A DNA stretch of 64,000 nt from GAS188 sp963713805. Lineage in GTDB: Bacteria > Pseudomonadota > Alphaproteobacteria > Rhizobiales > Beijerinckiaceae. Positions 9,937 to 22,056 of the stretch are shown here, piece after piece. Position numbers and translations under genes: made by a program. Under the pieces are notes generated by a model, which did not search any database, was not told where the DNA came from, and saw only the letters and a program-made list of their open reading frames with translations. Each line of letters begins with the position of its first letter. The first letter of the stretch is position 1. The stretch is from positions 258,305-322,304 of the forward strand of contig CAVQNF010000036.1 of NCBI GenBank assembly GCA_963713805.1. The letters run 5' to 3'.

Positions 9937-11067
9937 ATGGACGTGCCCCGAATGAATGACGAAACGAGCGCTCCGCCCCTGCGCGCGCATCGGCTGGCGA
10001 GCGGTGCGCGCGCCTTCAAGGAGTTGCGCCTCGAAGGCGTGCGCCGCGATTTCGGCACGGTGAACGCGCTTCGCGATCTGACGCTCACGATCCCTCGCGG
10101 AGAGTTCGTCGCCCTCCTCGGCCCTTCGGGTTGCGGCAAGTCGACGGCGCTCAACTGCATCGCCGGGCTGCTCACCGTGACCGGCGGCCGGATCATGCTC
10201 GACGACAAGCGCATCGACACGCTGCGCGCCGAGGAGCGCGGCTTCGGCATGGTGTTCCAGAACTACGCGCTCTTCCCGCATATGAATGTGCGCAAGAACA
10301 TCGGCTTCGGCCTTCGGATGCGCGGCATCGCCTCGGCCGAGATCGAGCGGCGGGTCGAGGAGGCGTTGCGCCTCGTGCGCCTCGCCGAGCACAGCCACAA
10401 GCTTCCGGGACAATTGTCCGGCGGCCAGCAGCAGCGCGTCGCCATCGCACGCGCCATCGTCATCGAGCCGCCGCTCGTGCTGATGGACGAACCGCTCTCC
10501 AATCTCGACGCCAAGCTCCGGCTCGAGATGCGCCAGGAGATCCGCCGCATCCACGGTCAGCTCGGCTCGACCACGATCTACGTCACGCATGATCAGGAGG
10601 AGGCGCTGTCGCTCGCCGACCGGATCGTCGTCCTGCGCGACGGCCTCATCCGCCAGGTCGGCACGCCGGCCGAGCTCTACGCGCTCCCGGCCCATCTCGA
10701 CGTCGCCGATTTCATGGGTTACCGCAACCGCATCGAGGGGAGGCTCATGCGGGGCGCGGATGGGGCGGGCGCGGTCGAGATCGGCGGCGCGACGATCGAG
10801 GGAATCTTGCGCGGCGAGATCGAGGGCGAGCGCGCCGTGGTCGCCATCCGTCCCGACGATCTCGTCGCCGCGCGCGACACGAGGAACGCCATCGCGGCGA
10901 CCGTCGAGGCGATCGAATACCGAGGGCGCGAGTTCCACGGCCTTGCACGCACGCCAGCCGGCGCCGAGCTGCATTTCTCCTCCGGCGTGCCGCTCGCGAT
11001 CGGGGCGCGGGTCGCGCTCGCGGCCGACCCGAAGCAGGTGCTCATCTTCCCGGCGGAGGAGGCATGA
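9937..11067 (+). CDS. ABC transporter ATP-binding protein, spermidine/putrescine (PotA)-like
   Basis: ATPase of a polyamine- or iron-type ABC importer. Walker A is GPSGCGKST, the signature LSGGQQQRV, Walker B LVLMDEPLSNLD, the switch His lies in YVTHDQEEAL, and a C-terminal TOBE-like region follows (MGYRNRIEGRL to the end). It has 376 residues, usual for CysA/PotA types. Its stop overlaps the start of the first permease (ATGA at 11064), so the genes are translationally coupled. No binding-protein gene lies in the operon. Confidence 0.92.
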   Translation: MDVPRMNDETSAPPLRAHRLASGARAFKELRLEGVRRDFGTVNALRDLTLTIPRGEFVALLGPSGCGKSTALNCIAGLLTVTGGRIMLDDKRIDTLRAEERGFGMVFQNYALFPHMNVRKNIGFGLRMRGIASAEIERRVEEALRLVRLAEHSHKLPGQLSGGQQQRVAIARAIVIEPPLVLMDEPLSNLDAKLRLEMRQEIRRIHGQLGSTTIYVTHDQEEALSLADRIVVLRDGLIRQVGTPAELYALPAHLDVADFMGYRNRIEGRLMRGADGAGAVEIGGATIEGILRGEIEGERAVVAIRPDDLVAARDTRNAIAATVEAIEYRGREFHGLARTPAGAELHFSSGVPLAIGARVALAADPKQVLIFPAEEA

Positions 11068-11982
11068 GCGCCATCGCCTCCAGCGAACCGCCGATCCGAT
11101 CGGCCGCGCCTTCGCTTCGGTCGCGGCTCGCGGCCTCTGGGCTCGACGGCGTGACGCTGCTCCTCCTGCCGGCGGCCTTGTTCCTCGTCGCGCTCTTCGT
11201 CTATCCCTTCCTTTACGGCTTCATCCTCTCCTTCGAGCCGAAGGCGGGCGGCGGGATTTTCGCCAATTACCAGCGCTTCTTCTCGGATCCCTATTTCGCC
11301 AACACCATCGCGACCACGATGCGGATCGCGTTGCCGGTGACCATCCTCAATCTGGCGCTCGCCATCCCGGTCGCCTTCCGGGTGCGGCTGATGCGACACC
11401 AGCGTCTGCTGACCACCTTCCTGGTGCTGCCGATCACGCTCGGCACCGTGCTCGTCGCCGAAGGCATGCTGTTCTATTTCGGGCCGCAAGGATGGTTCAA
11501 CCGCACGCTGATGACGCTCGGCCTGCTCTCGCAGCCGGTGAGGCTCGTGCACAACTACTGGGGCGTGCTGATCTCGCTCGTGATCACCGGCTTTCCCTTC
11601 ACCTTCCTGCTCACGCTCTCCTACATCACCGGCATCGACCCCTCGCTCGAACAGGCGGCGGCGACGCTCGGCGCCAAGCCCGCCTCGCGCTTTCGCCACA
11701 TCTTCTGGCCCTTGCTCGCTGCCCGGCCTCGCGATCACCTTCTGCCTTTCCTTCGTGCAGGCCTATTCGGTGTTTCCCTCGGCCGTGCTGGTCGGGGAGC
11801 CCGCCGCCGCGACGCGGGTGATCTCGATCGCGGCCTATCAATCGGCCTTCGAGGACTATGATTACTCGATGGCGTCGGCCATCGCGATGATCATGGCGGC
11901 GACGCAGCTCGTCGTGGTGCTCGTCGTCTTCGCCGGGCGCGCGCTCGTCTATCGCGGGCCTGTCGCCTCGGGCAAAGGATGA
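11064..11982 (+). CDS. ABC transporter permease, PotB-like (one frame break)
   Basis: First membrane subunit of the PotABC-type importer. Hydrophobic segments fill the protein. The EAA-type loop reads EQAAATLGAKPASRFRHIFWP, where the ATPase docks. The frame breaks near 11720 after FWPLLA; removing one base resumes as PGLAITFCLSFVQAYSVF and ends at 11982. It follows the ATPase with an ATGA overlap and precedes a second permease by 28 bases. Confidence 0.9.
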
Positions 11983-12010
11983 ACGGGATGACGGGCGGGA
12001 AGCGCATGAC

Positions 12011-12844
12011 ATGAACCGCTCGCTCACCGAACGGCTCTGGGCCGCCGCGCTCTGGTTCCTGGTCGCCTTCTTCATCCTCAACCTCATCGCGCTTGATCGC
12101 GACCGTGATCACCTCGTCCTTCGCGACGAGGTGGCTCGGGACCTGGTTTCCCGCGGGTTTCACGACGCGCTGGTATTTCTCCGCCTGGGACGAGTTCCAG
12201 CTCGGCGACGTGCTGATCGTGACCTTCGAGGTGGTGCTCGCCGTCGTGGCGCTCGCCGGGCTCCTCGGCGTGCCGGCCGCCTATGCGATGGCGCGGCGCG
12301 ATTTTCCGGGCAAGAAGCTCGTGATGCTGCTCTTCCTCTTGCCCCTTCTCGTGCCGCCGATCACCTACGGCATCCCGATGGCGACGGTGCTCTACAGGAC
12401 CGGGCTCGGCGGCACCATGGCTGGCGTCATCCTCGCCAATCTCGTGCCCGACGGTTCCCTTCGTCATCCTCGTCATGATCCCCTTCATCGAGCAGATCGA
12501 CCCGCGCATCGAGGCGGCCGCGCGGGTCTTCGGCGCCGGCACCTTGCGCCTCTTCGTCCATGTGCTCTTGCCGATCCTGATGCCGGGCGTGCTCGCAGCG
12601 CTCCTGCTCGTCCTGGTGCGCACCATCGGCATGTTCGAGCTGACCTTCCTCACGGCCGGCCCGACGAGCCAGACCCTCGTCGTCGCCCTCTATTATGCGG
12701 TGTTCGCCGCCGGCGTGCGCGCCGTGCAATCGATCGACGCCATGGCGGTGATCTACATGGCGACGACGCTCGATATGGCTCCTCATCGCGCTTCGCTTCG
12801 TCAACCCGACGCAGATCGTGGCGCGGGCGAAGCAGGCGCGCTGA
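12011..12844 (+). CDS. ABC transporter permease, PotC-like (three frame breaks)
   Basis: Second membrane subunit of the same importer. The N-terminus reads ERLWAAALWFLVAFFILNL. The three breaks, near 12094, 12451 and 12778, are each healed by removing one G, giving ALIATVITSSFATRW, NLVPTVPFVILVMIPF and MLLIALRFVNPTQIV. The EAA loop is ARVFGAGTLRLFVHVLLP. Together with the ATPase and PotB-like protein it forms a complete transmembrane complex lacking only the periplasmic receptor. Confidence 0.88.
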
Positions 12845-13480
12845 ATTTGCGTCGGCACAGGCACGATCGATCCCGACGCAAAGGTAGCCGGCCGCAAGAA
12901 AGGCCACGAGCAGGGAGAGCGTTTACCGCAAGACGCGGCGTAGCCGAGCGCCGCGACATCGAGAAAGGAATAGGGATAGCTCCCGATGAAGCACGCCGCG
13001 CAGAAGAATGTAGACGAAATAGGCGACCGGAAAGCAGAGCCAATAGACGGGATCGATCCAGCGCAGTGCGCCCTTCGGCACGAAGGCGATCCAATAGAGA
13101 AGGTAGAGCGGCGGCAGGACATCGTGCAACAACCTGTCCGCGATGAGCTGCGCGCCCGAAGGCATCCAAGAGGGACGCAAGATGGCCGAGTAGATGATGC
13201 CGACCATGGCGATATAGACGAGGACGGCCGAGCGCGTTTCCGGTCGCGCCAGGAAACCGCGCGAGGCGGGACGAAGGCAGGCGATGGTGAGCACGAGCGC
13301 GACGAGGATATTGGTCAAGACGGTGAAGAAACCGAAGATAGATGATGAAGCCATGCGCCACGAAAAGCCGCGAGCGAGCGAAAAGCCGATCGCGAGGCGA
13401 AGCTGAAACGCGAGCGCGAGCCATCCGAGCGCGGCCCCGACACCCGCGAGCATCCGCTCCATCGTCGCCGATTTTCTCAT
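12845..13480 (-). CDS. Pr6Pr family membrane protein (3' end uncertain)
   Basis: Six-helix integral membrane protein resembling the Pr6Pr/FAR-17a/AIG1-like family of unknown function in bacteria. Seen: hydrophobic start GVGAALGWLALAFQLRL, FFTVLTNILVALVL, and the well-conserved middle HDVLPPLYLLYWIAFVPKG with WIDPVYWLCFPVAYF. The C-terminal block YPYSFLDVAALGY is in another frame and the last helix (LVAFLAAGYLCVGI) in a third, so at least two breaks occur between 12870 and 13000. It converges on the PotC-like permease. The start at 13480 is one of three nearby ATGs, none with a good ribosome site. Confidence 0.7.
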
Positions 13481-13740
13481 GATGCAAGAGCGGCTCGCAT
13501 CCCGATCGACCTCCATCGCTCCACGAGCGGGGTAATATCACTCGTGATGGCGCGCAAGTAGCTCTTTTCGATTAGCTTAGATCAGCCCGGATCAAACCCT
13601 GACCAGTCGCTCCGGACCTATCGTCGGATGGGTTGGAAGCGGCATCGATCGCACGGCAAACCCTTGCGGCGTCTCAATCGCTGGCGGACAACGACGCGAA
13701 AACGTCCGTGCCCTTCGACGACCTAATTAGTTCCCGATGC

Positions 13741-14687
13741 TCAAGCCCGGTCGAGCAAATCCTCGACCTCCTCTCGCCTTGGCGCCGACGCGGCCGAGCC
13801 CGGCTTCGTCACCAAAGCGCGCCGCAGGCGCAGGCGAAACGCGCGGCCTCCCTGAGGTCCTTGCCTTCGCAGAGCGCGACCGCGAGACCGGCGTTGAAGC
13901 AATCGCCCGCGGCGACCGTGCTGACGGGAGTGACCGCGAAGGCGGAGGGACGAGCGCCATTCTCATCGCCGTTCTCCGCGTCCCTTCGACGCCGCCACGA
14001 AGGCGCCGCGCGCACCCAAGGTGACGACGCCGCGCGCGCTCCCCTCGCGACGAGCTCGCGAGCCGCGCGACGGGCCTCGTCGACCGTGCGCGGACGAAAG
14101 CCGAGGAAAACCTCGGCCTCGGTTTCGTTCGGCGTGATGACGTCGATCAGGCCGTAGAGCTCCTCGGGCAAAGGCGCCGACGGAGCCGGTGCCGGATCGA
14201 GAACCACGATCACGCCTCGCTCCCGCGCCGCGCGCGCCGCCGCAAGGCAGGTCGGCGATCGGTATTTCGAGCTGGAGCATCAGGACCTTGGCGTGCGCGA
14301 GCGCGGGAGGCCGCGCTGGAGCTGCGCCGTGCGCCGATGCGCATATTGGCGCCGGGGACGACGGTGATGGCGTTTCGCCCCTGCGCATCGACGCCGATGA
14401 TGGCAAGCCCGGTCGCGTGCGTCCGCGTCTCTTCGTCGAATGGCTCGTGGAGACGCCGAATTCGGCGAGGCGCGTCCAAGGCGAGCTCACCGAAGGCGTC
14501 GTCGCCAACCCGCCCGACGAATTCGACCTTCGGCGCCGAGACGGGCCGCGGCCGCGGCCTGGTTCGCGCCCTTGCCGCCGAGCTCCATCTCGTAGCTCTT
14601 GCCCATCACGGTCTCACCGATGCGCGGCAGCGCCTCGCCGTAGCTCGTGATGTCCGTATTGATGCTGCCAACCACCATCACGCTCAT
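13741..14687 (-). CDS. rbsK: Ribokinase / PfkB family sugar kinase (several frame breaks)
   Basis: Phosphorylates a sugar, most likely ribose, at the 5-hydroxyl. The start (14687) has GGAGG eight bases upstream. Blocks, in order and in three different frames: VVGSINTDI, MELGGKGANQAAAAARLG (PfkB signature 1), NAITVVPGAN, VLMLQLEIP, DVITPNETEAEVFLG, and TVAAGDCFNAGLAVAL with the catalytic Asp (signature 2). The end is at 13741 after EEVEDLLDRA. Signature 2 has Ala and Cys where Gly-Ala and Ala/Thr are usual. At least four breaks make this one of the most damaged genes here. No ribose transporter is adjacent; it is divergent from the livK-like gene. Confidence 0.8.
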
Positions 14688-14942
14688 TTAAGGTCCTCCG
14701 GGATCTCATGGGAGCCTCGTTTCGCACCCCTCGATCGCGATCAAATTACCGTGTGTTCCGGCACGTAGGCGCGATCTTATTCCAAAGGACGAGGAATCTT
14801 GACGAAATTCGATCTTGCCGTCCGGGTTGAACACATTACAGTCGCGGCCTGAGAAGGCGCTCGCAGCCTAAGCGAATGCCCTGGCCTTTCGCTTGCGGAC
14901 ATTCTCTTGGCGGCATCGAAAATAGTTCCGGGAGGAAAAGCG

Positions 14943-16205
14943 ATGAAGCATACCGATTGGCGCGTCTTTCGCGCACCCCTGATGAAAGCCACGCTCTTTT
15001 TGGGCGCGGCTGTTCTCGCCTTGGCGGTCGGTTCGACCGCGCAGGCGCAAAGCAAGGACCCGATCCGCATCGGCGTGATCTCGGAGGCGCAATCGGTCGC
15101 GGGCTCGTCAATTCCGCTCGGCGCGCAGCTCGCCGCCGACGAGATCAACGCGGCCGGCGGCGTCGACGGACGCAAGATCGAGATCGTCTCTTACGACAAC
15201 CATTCTTCCTCGGCCGAATCGGTGCGCGCCTTCCAGCGCGCCGTGAACGAGGATCACGTGAACGCGGTGATCGCGAGCTACATCAGCGAGGTGGTGCTGG
15301 CGCTCGAGCCGTGGGCCGGACGCCTGAAGACGGTGATGATCACGCCCGGCGCGGCATCCGACGTGATCACCCAGAATATCGCCAAGGATTACGAGCACAA
15401 TAAATACACCTTCCACGGCTACCTCACCTCGACCGCCATCGCCCAATCGGTGTGCGACGCCGCCAAGGATCTTCTCGTCAAGGACATGAAGATGAAGACG
15501 GCGGTGATCATGAGCGAGGACGCGGCCTGGACGACGCCGCTCGACGTGAGCTACGAAAAATGCCTCCCCGAGATCGGGCTGAAGGTGCTCGACCACATCC
15601 GCTTCTCTCCTGACACGACCGATTTCACCCCGATCTTCAATAAGATCGAGGGGGAGAAGCCCGATGTCATGATCACCGGCATCTCGCATGTCGGCACCCA
15701 ACCGACGGTGCAATGGAAGAGCCAGCAGGTGCCGATCGCGATGCTCGGCGTCTCTTCGCAAGCGACGAACTCGACCTTCTGGAAGGACACGAACGGCGCG
15801 ACCGAAGGCGTGCTCTTCAACGCGGTCTCCGGCCCCGATGTCGCGGTGACGCCGAAGACCTTGCCTTTCGTGACCGCCTTCCAGAAGCGCTTCGGCAATT
15901 TCCCGTCCTATTGCGGCTACACCTCCTATGACGAGGTCTATTATCTCGCCGACGCCATTCATCGGGCCGGCACGACCGATTCCGACAAGCTTGTCGACGC
16001 CTTGGAGAAGACGGATTGGGTCGGCACCATCGGCCGCATCCAGTTCCTCGGGAAGGACACGCCCTACCCGCACGCCCTCAAGGTGGGCGAGGGCACGATC
16101 ACCGGGTTGATGCTGCAGTGGCAGGACGGCAAACAGGTCAATCTGTGGCCGCGTGAGGTCGCGAACGGCAAGCTGAAGTTCCCGCCCTTCATCAAGACCA
16201 ACTGA
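14943..16205 (+). CDS. Branched-chain amino-acid-type ABC transporter substrate-binding protein
   Basis: Periplasmic receptor of the LivK/type I fold. A signal peptide covers about residues 1-35 (cleavage after AQA), followed by IRIGVISEAQSVAGSS, typical of this family. The ligand pocket regions GAASDVITQNIA and SEDAAWTTPLD are recognisable, but the substrate is not. The start ATG at 14943 has GGGAGGAA upstream. It is intact, 420 residues. A strong hairpin separates it from the livH-like permease, which would let the receptor be made in excess over the membrane parts. Confidence 0.9.
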   Translation: MKHTDWRVFRAPLMKATLFLGAAVLALAVGSTAQAQSKDPIRIGVISEAQSVAGSSIPLGAQLAADEINAAGGVDGRKIEIVSYDNHSSSAESVRAFQRAVNEDHVNAVIASYISEVVLALEPWAGRLKTVMITPGAASDVITQNIAKDYEHNKYTFHGYLTSTAIAQSVCDAAKDLLVKDMKMKTAVIMSEDAAWTTPLDVSYEKCLPEIGLKVLDHIRFSPDTTDFTPIFNKIEGEKPDVMITGISHVGTQPTVQWKSQQVPIAMLGVSSQATNSTFWKDTNGATEGVLFNAVSGPDVAVTPKTLPFVTAFQKRFGNFPSYCGYTSYDEVYYLADAIHRAGTTDSDKLVDALEKTDWVGTIGRIQFLGKDTPYPHALKVGEGTITGLMLQWQDGKQVNLWPREVANGKLKFPPFIKTN

Positions 16206-16220
16206 TCGATGGTGCCGAGA

Positions 16221-16245
16221 AGGCCCCCGACGAGCTCGGGGGCCT
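16221..16245 (+). terminator. Perfect hairpin between binding-protein and permease genes
   Basis: AGGCCCCCGA at 16221-16230 pairs with TCGGGGGCCT at 16236-16245 around a five-base loop; TTCGC follows, so the U tract is poor. It probably attenuates read-through or protects the 3' end of the receptor message. Confidence 0.65.
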
Positions 16246-16295
16246 TTCGCTCGTCGCGCCGAGCCGAAATGCGACCGAGGAGCGGAGCCTGATCG

Positions 16296-17172
16296 ATGCT
16301 GTTTTGGCAAATCCTCATCGACGGCTTCGCCATCAGCGCCCTTTATGCGCTCGGCGCCACCGGGTTCACCCTGATCTTCGGGGTGTCCGGCGTGCTCAAC
16401 CTCTCGCATGGCGCGCTGATGGTCGCGGCCGTGGTGGCCGCCTGGGTGGCCGGCGGCGATTTCGGCGATCGGCAGCTACCTTGGCGCGAGCTTCGGCGTG
16501 CTGGTCGGGCTCGCCTTGACGATGCTCACCTATTTCGTGGTGGTCCGCCCGCTCCAGCAAACGCGCAAGATTCGCGAGCAGGAGAAGGAGATCTTCATTC
16601 TCACGGCGACCTTGCTCTGGGGCATCATGATCCAGGAGCTGATCGCCTATCTCTACACGAACAACGCCAAGACGGTGCTGCCGATCGTGGAGGGCGTGGT
16701 GATGATCGCGGGCGTGCGCACACCCGCGAACGAGATCTTCACGGCCGTCGTCTGCTGGCTGGTGATCGGGCTGCTGTGGCTCCTCGTCAACCGCACCCGC
16801 GCCGGCAAGGCGGTGCTCGCGGCCTCGATGAACGCGCGCGGGGTGACGCTGCTCGGGATCGAGCTTTCCTGGGTCTACATGGCGGTGTGGGCGATCTACG
16901 GCGTGCTCGTCGGCATCGCCGGCGTGCTGCTGGGGATGTTTCTCGGCGTCTCGTCCTACAGCGTCGGACCCTTGACCGCGAGCGCCTTCTCGATCGTGGT
17001 GCTCGGCGGGCTCGGCAGCGTCTCCGGATCGCTCATCGCCGCCTATGTCGTGGGCTACCTCGAGACGATGACCGCCTATCTCGTCTCGCCGGCCTACCGC
17101 ACGATCCCGGCGCTGCTGCTTCTCGTCTTCGTCATGTATGTTCGGCCGCGCGGCCTGCTGGGTCGGCGCTAG
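16296..17172 (+). CDS. Branched-chain amino-acid-type ABC permease, LivH-like (one frame break)
   Basis: Membrane subunit of the type I branched-chain importer. N-terminus ILIDGFAISALYALGATGFTLIF and VLNLSHGALMV are family hallmarks. The frame breaks near 16465; the next frame resumes at IGSYLGASFGVL and runs to LLLLVFVMYVRPRGLLGRR. The conserved IVVLGGLGSVSGSLIAA block is present. Its partner LivM lies 1.9 kb further on, beyond a gene on the opposite strand. Confidence 0.9.
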
Positions 17173-17290
17173 GCTCATGGCAGCCGTTGCAAGGCTAGAC
17201 CAAGGCGGGGCTCTCGTGCTCGGGTCCACGCCTCTCGCCGCCGAAGCCGTCGACTTGCGATCGGCCGATCCCTGCCCGCGACAGCGAGCC

Positions 17291-19018
17291 TCAGGATTTG
17301 CTGTGTGCGTCGCCGTCCGTGATCTCGACCACGAGATTGTCCTCATGCGCGCGGCCGTATTCGTCGACGGCGCGAACGTTGATGCAATGGGTACCCGCTT
17401 CGAGATCTGCCGGCAGCCGCGCGACGAAGAGATGCGAGCAGGGCTCGGCCTTCACCCAAGGCTTCTTCGTCGCCTGATTGCGCGCGAAAACCTCCTCGAC
17501 GAAAGGATCGGGGCGCACCTCCCGGCTCATTTGGATGACCGGCCGAGCGCCGATCCGGTATTCCACGGTCGTGCGCGGCCCCCCGTCAAAGAAGTTCACC
17601 ACGACCTCCGTCGCATAGACGTTCTCTTGCGCGATGGGCGAGCCGAGCAACTGGCCCATGCGGAAATCGCGGTAGATTTCCCGCGCGGTCGCGGTGAAAC
17701 TCGCTGTCGAGCATGATGCGCATCTGGTGCGAGCTCGGCTCGTTCGCGGGCTGGAATCTCGTCGTGTAGCGATTGCCCGCGACGCTGAGGATGTGGAAGC
17801 CGTTCGGGCTGCCGTCCCGGCTGTCGGCGACCGCGATGCCGCGATGATCGAAGGGGCCGCTCCACCAGGAGCCACACACGGCGGTCATCACGTGATGATG
17901 ATGCGGGCTTGGCCCGGCGAAGCCCTCGTCCGCCCCGAAATAATGATGCTCGGTCGTGTGCGTATGGCCGGAGAGGCTCACCGTGTTCGGACGCCCGGAC
18001 AGGAGCTTCAGGAGCGCGCGCGCGTTGACCATGCTGACCACCGGGTCCTTCGGGTCGAGATAGGTGCGCAGCGGAATGTGCATGCCGACGACGACGAGTT
18101 TCTCAGTCGGGATCTCGCCGAGGAGGTTGGCGATGAAGGTGAGCTGCCGGTCGTCGAGGCGCCCTTCGTATTTGCCGCTCTCTCTGGGCCTCGAAGGGTC
18201 CCCTCCGAGGTAATCGACATTGTCGAGCATCAGGAAGACGGCACCGCCATATTCGAAGGCATAGTAGGCGGGGCCGAAAATGCGTTTGAAGGTCTCGCGC
18301 GAATAGCCGCGATCGCGCGCCTCGAAATTCAGGTCGTGATTGCCGCCGATGCTGTACCAGGGAATGCCGATGCGCCCGATGATGCGGTTGTAGCGGCCGT
18401 AGAACGACAGATCGTCGAACATCAAATCCCCCGTCGTGATGCCGAAGGCGGCCTTGGTCCCGACGAGGCCGTTGACGACGCCATCACGGATGAAGCTCAC
18501 CTCGACATCGCTTTCGGGCTGGGGATCGGTGAACAAGATGACGTCGAAGCTCGATGCCTCCTCGGATTTCCTCAAGGCGAAATCGACCGAGGCCGGCAGC
18601 GGCCCCGTCGGCTCGATGCCGCGGAAATGCAGATTGAGGTCGGCGGGCGAGCCCTTCGGCTGGTGGATGTGGAAGAAGCGCGGCAGGTTGTTGTCGTCGA
18701 CCGGCACGGCGTAGCCGCTGGGCTTGATCACGAAGATCACCATGCCCTCCTCGATCGGCAGCGTGTAACGGCCCTCGGCATCGGACTTCGCGATCGTCCC
18801 GCCCGTTCGAGACGAGCACGCCGGAAATACCGGGGTCACCCGCCTGCCTTTGGCCCGCATGCGAACGGTCTTCGAAAACGATGCCCGTGACCGTCTGGCC
18901 GATCCGCGGCAAGGCTGTGGCTCAGCGGCAGTGTCGCCGCGGCGAGCCCGATCGCCGCCGCTCCCGCGCCCTTCACCACCTCCCGACGGGAGACGCCAAC
19001 TTCACTCGTATCGGTCAT
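17291..19018 (-). CDS. Tat-exported calcineurin-like phosphoesterase (frame breaks)
   Basis: Metallophosphatase of the calcineurin superfamily, probably periplasmic. The N-terminus has a twin-arginine signal (SRREVVKG followed by AAAIGLAAATLPL). An Ig/carboxypeptidase-like N-domain then precedes the catalytic core with FTDPQ, TTGDLMFD, GGNHDLNFE and SLSGHTHTTEHH, which are the metal ligands. A C-terminal domain (VEYRIGARPVIQMSRE, LEAGTHCINVRAVDEYGR) matches the phosphoesterase C-terminal module. Frame breaks lie between 18780 and 18910 and near 17700. It sits antisense between livH-like and livM-like genes, its 5' end facing livM, so it may share regulation with the transporter and release its substrate outside the cell. 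Confidence 0.85.
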
Positions 19019-19113
19019 GCTTCCTCTCCTCTTGTGTCAGCGGGCCGCGGCTTCGAGCAAGGCCTTAAGCGCCTTCTACCAAAGGTCGATGACATGAAGA
19101 GAGGTTTTGTGTC

Positions 19114-20057
19114 GTGAATCCGACATTATCTCTCGCCCGGCGCATCTTGTCGTCGCGCACCTTGTGGATCAGCCTCTTCGTCGTCGCGCTCGCCTCGACA
19201 CTGCCGCTCTACGTCTCAGGTTACATACTCGGCCTCTTGACCATCGCCTATTATTTCGGCGTGTTCTCGATGGCCTGGGACCTCCTGTTCGGCTTCGCCA
19301 ACGAAGTGAATTTCGGCCCGACCTTCCTGATCGGGCTCGGCGCCTACACGGCCGGCATTCTCGACAACCTCTACCAGCCCCCGATCTGGCTTTGCCTGAT
19401 CGCCGGCGCCACCGCGGCGGTCACGGGAGGCGTCGTGCTGGCGCTGCCGGCCTTGCGCGTGAGGGGGCCGTATTTCGGCCTCACCACGCTCGTCGCCGTG
19501 CTCATGCTGCAGAACTTCGTGGTCGTGGCGGCGGGGCTCACGGGCGGTGAGATCGGCCTCACCGTGCCGGACGTGATCTCGATCGACGACAAGGTCAATT
19601 ACTGGATCGCGCTCGGCTTCATGACGGTGAGCGGGATGATCCTCTACGGGCTCGCGCGCTCGCCGGTCGGCCTCATCCTGCAGGCGAGCGGCCAGGATGC
19701 CGTGCAGGCCGGCGCGCTCGGCTTCAATGTGACGAAGCACAAGCTCGCGGCGTTCATCATCAGCGCCTTCTTTTCCGGGCTCGCCGGCGCGCTGCTCGTT
19801 TTCTATCTCGGGGCGGCTTCGGTCGGCACCTTCGTCGATGTGACGGTCGGCGTGCAGGTGATCATCGGGGCCGTGCTCGGCGGACGGCGCACCATTCTGG
19901 GCGCGGTGCTGGGCGCGGTGTTCCTGATCGCGGCCAACGAGGCCCTGCGGCCGCTCGGCGATCTGTCGACCTTCATCGTCTCCGCGATGGCGCTCGTCGT
20001 CGTGCTGCTGTTCCCGAGCGGCCTTCTCGGCCTTCTGACGCGCACCAAGGAAGCCAT

Positions 20058-20061
<4 letters not shown>
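19114..20061 (+). CDS. Branched-chain amino-acid-type ABC permease, LivM-like
   Basis: Second membrane subunit of the importer, intact at 315 residues. Starts with GTG at 19114 after GAGAGG. Family blocks: FEVNFGP-type loop (FANEVNFGPTFLIGLGAY), ALRVRGPYFGLTTLV, and the docking region ASGQDAVQAGALGFNVTKHKL. Its stop overlaps the ATG of the fused ATPase gene (ATGA at 20058). It is divergent from the phosphoesterase, so its promoter must lie in the 95 bases between them or read through from further upstream. Confidence 0.92.
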
Positions 20062-21533
<1,472 letters not shown>

Positions 21534-21650
21534 GGCGCCAAGGCGGGGTCAGTGCCGTATCCCGCCGATCGGAAGATCGTCCTTTTGTCCCGATCAAGCC
21601 TGATCCTGCCTGATAGGGACGCCGGTATCGCTCTTCGCAAACAGCCTTGG

Positions 21651-21697
21651 AGCATGATCCCAAAAATGGGAACTATTTTTTGCGCGAACATCATGCG
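21651..21697. repeat. Degenerate rhizobial GCATGAT...ATCATGC palindrome
   Basis: Begins AGCATGATCCCAAAAATGGG and ends ACATCATGCG, with a mixed A/T centre. I recall elements with these ends and a CCGAAAA-GTGGG interior as very common between genes in Bradyrhizobium relatives. It lies at the edge of the AT-richer stretch after livGF. Confidence 0.55.
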
Positions 21698-22056
21698 TAA
21701 AGACGATTGCAGAAATTACGAATCAGGTATCTAAGGAAAATCTTATCCTACAGGACGGGGTTAAGCGCGCAAAAATATTGTCCGCATGGGCAGATAAACT
21801 TAACAAAATACAAAAAGATAGCACTGAGGAATATAGCTCGCTGATGCGAATGTGTGGATTTTTTGAAACCGTGGGCTTGATGGAGGCCAGAGGGTACATT
21901 CATGCGCCTGACGTTATCGGACTCCTGAAAGGCCCATTGATCAATATCGGCTGCTTCGAAGAGCATATTACGCAGCTAGCGCAGCAAATAGGCGTGCCGC
22001 ACGGTCTGTACGAGCACGCCCTAAATCTTTCACGCCTTGCGCATCAAGACGGATAA
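21658..22056 (+). pseudogene. DUF4760-like protein remnant without a clear start
   Basis: An open frame from just after a stop at 21655 to 22056 encodes IAEITNQVSKENLILQ, then SLMRMCGFFETVGLMEARGY, LKGPLINIGCFEEHI and YEHALNLSRLAHQ. The helix-helix pattern with FFETVGLM recalls DUF4760-type proteins of unknown function. There is no ATG with a ribosome site; TTG at 21778 is the only start inside the conserved part. Base and codon use are much more AT-rich than the neighbours, suggesting acquired DNA. I read it as a 5'-truncated remnant, but a short functional gene is possible. Confidence 0.4.

Noticed and set aside
15108..16409. 433-codon minus-strand open frame over the binding-protein gene
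   Set aside because: Antisense shadow of an intact LivK-like gene; composition is His/Arg/Gly-rich and shows no motif.
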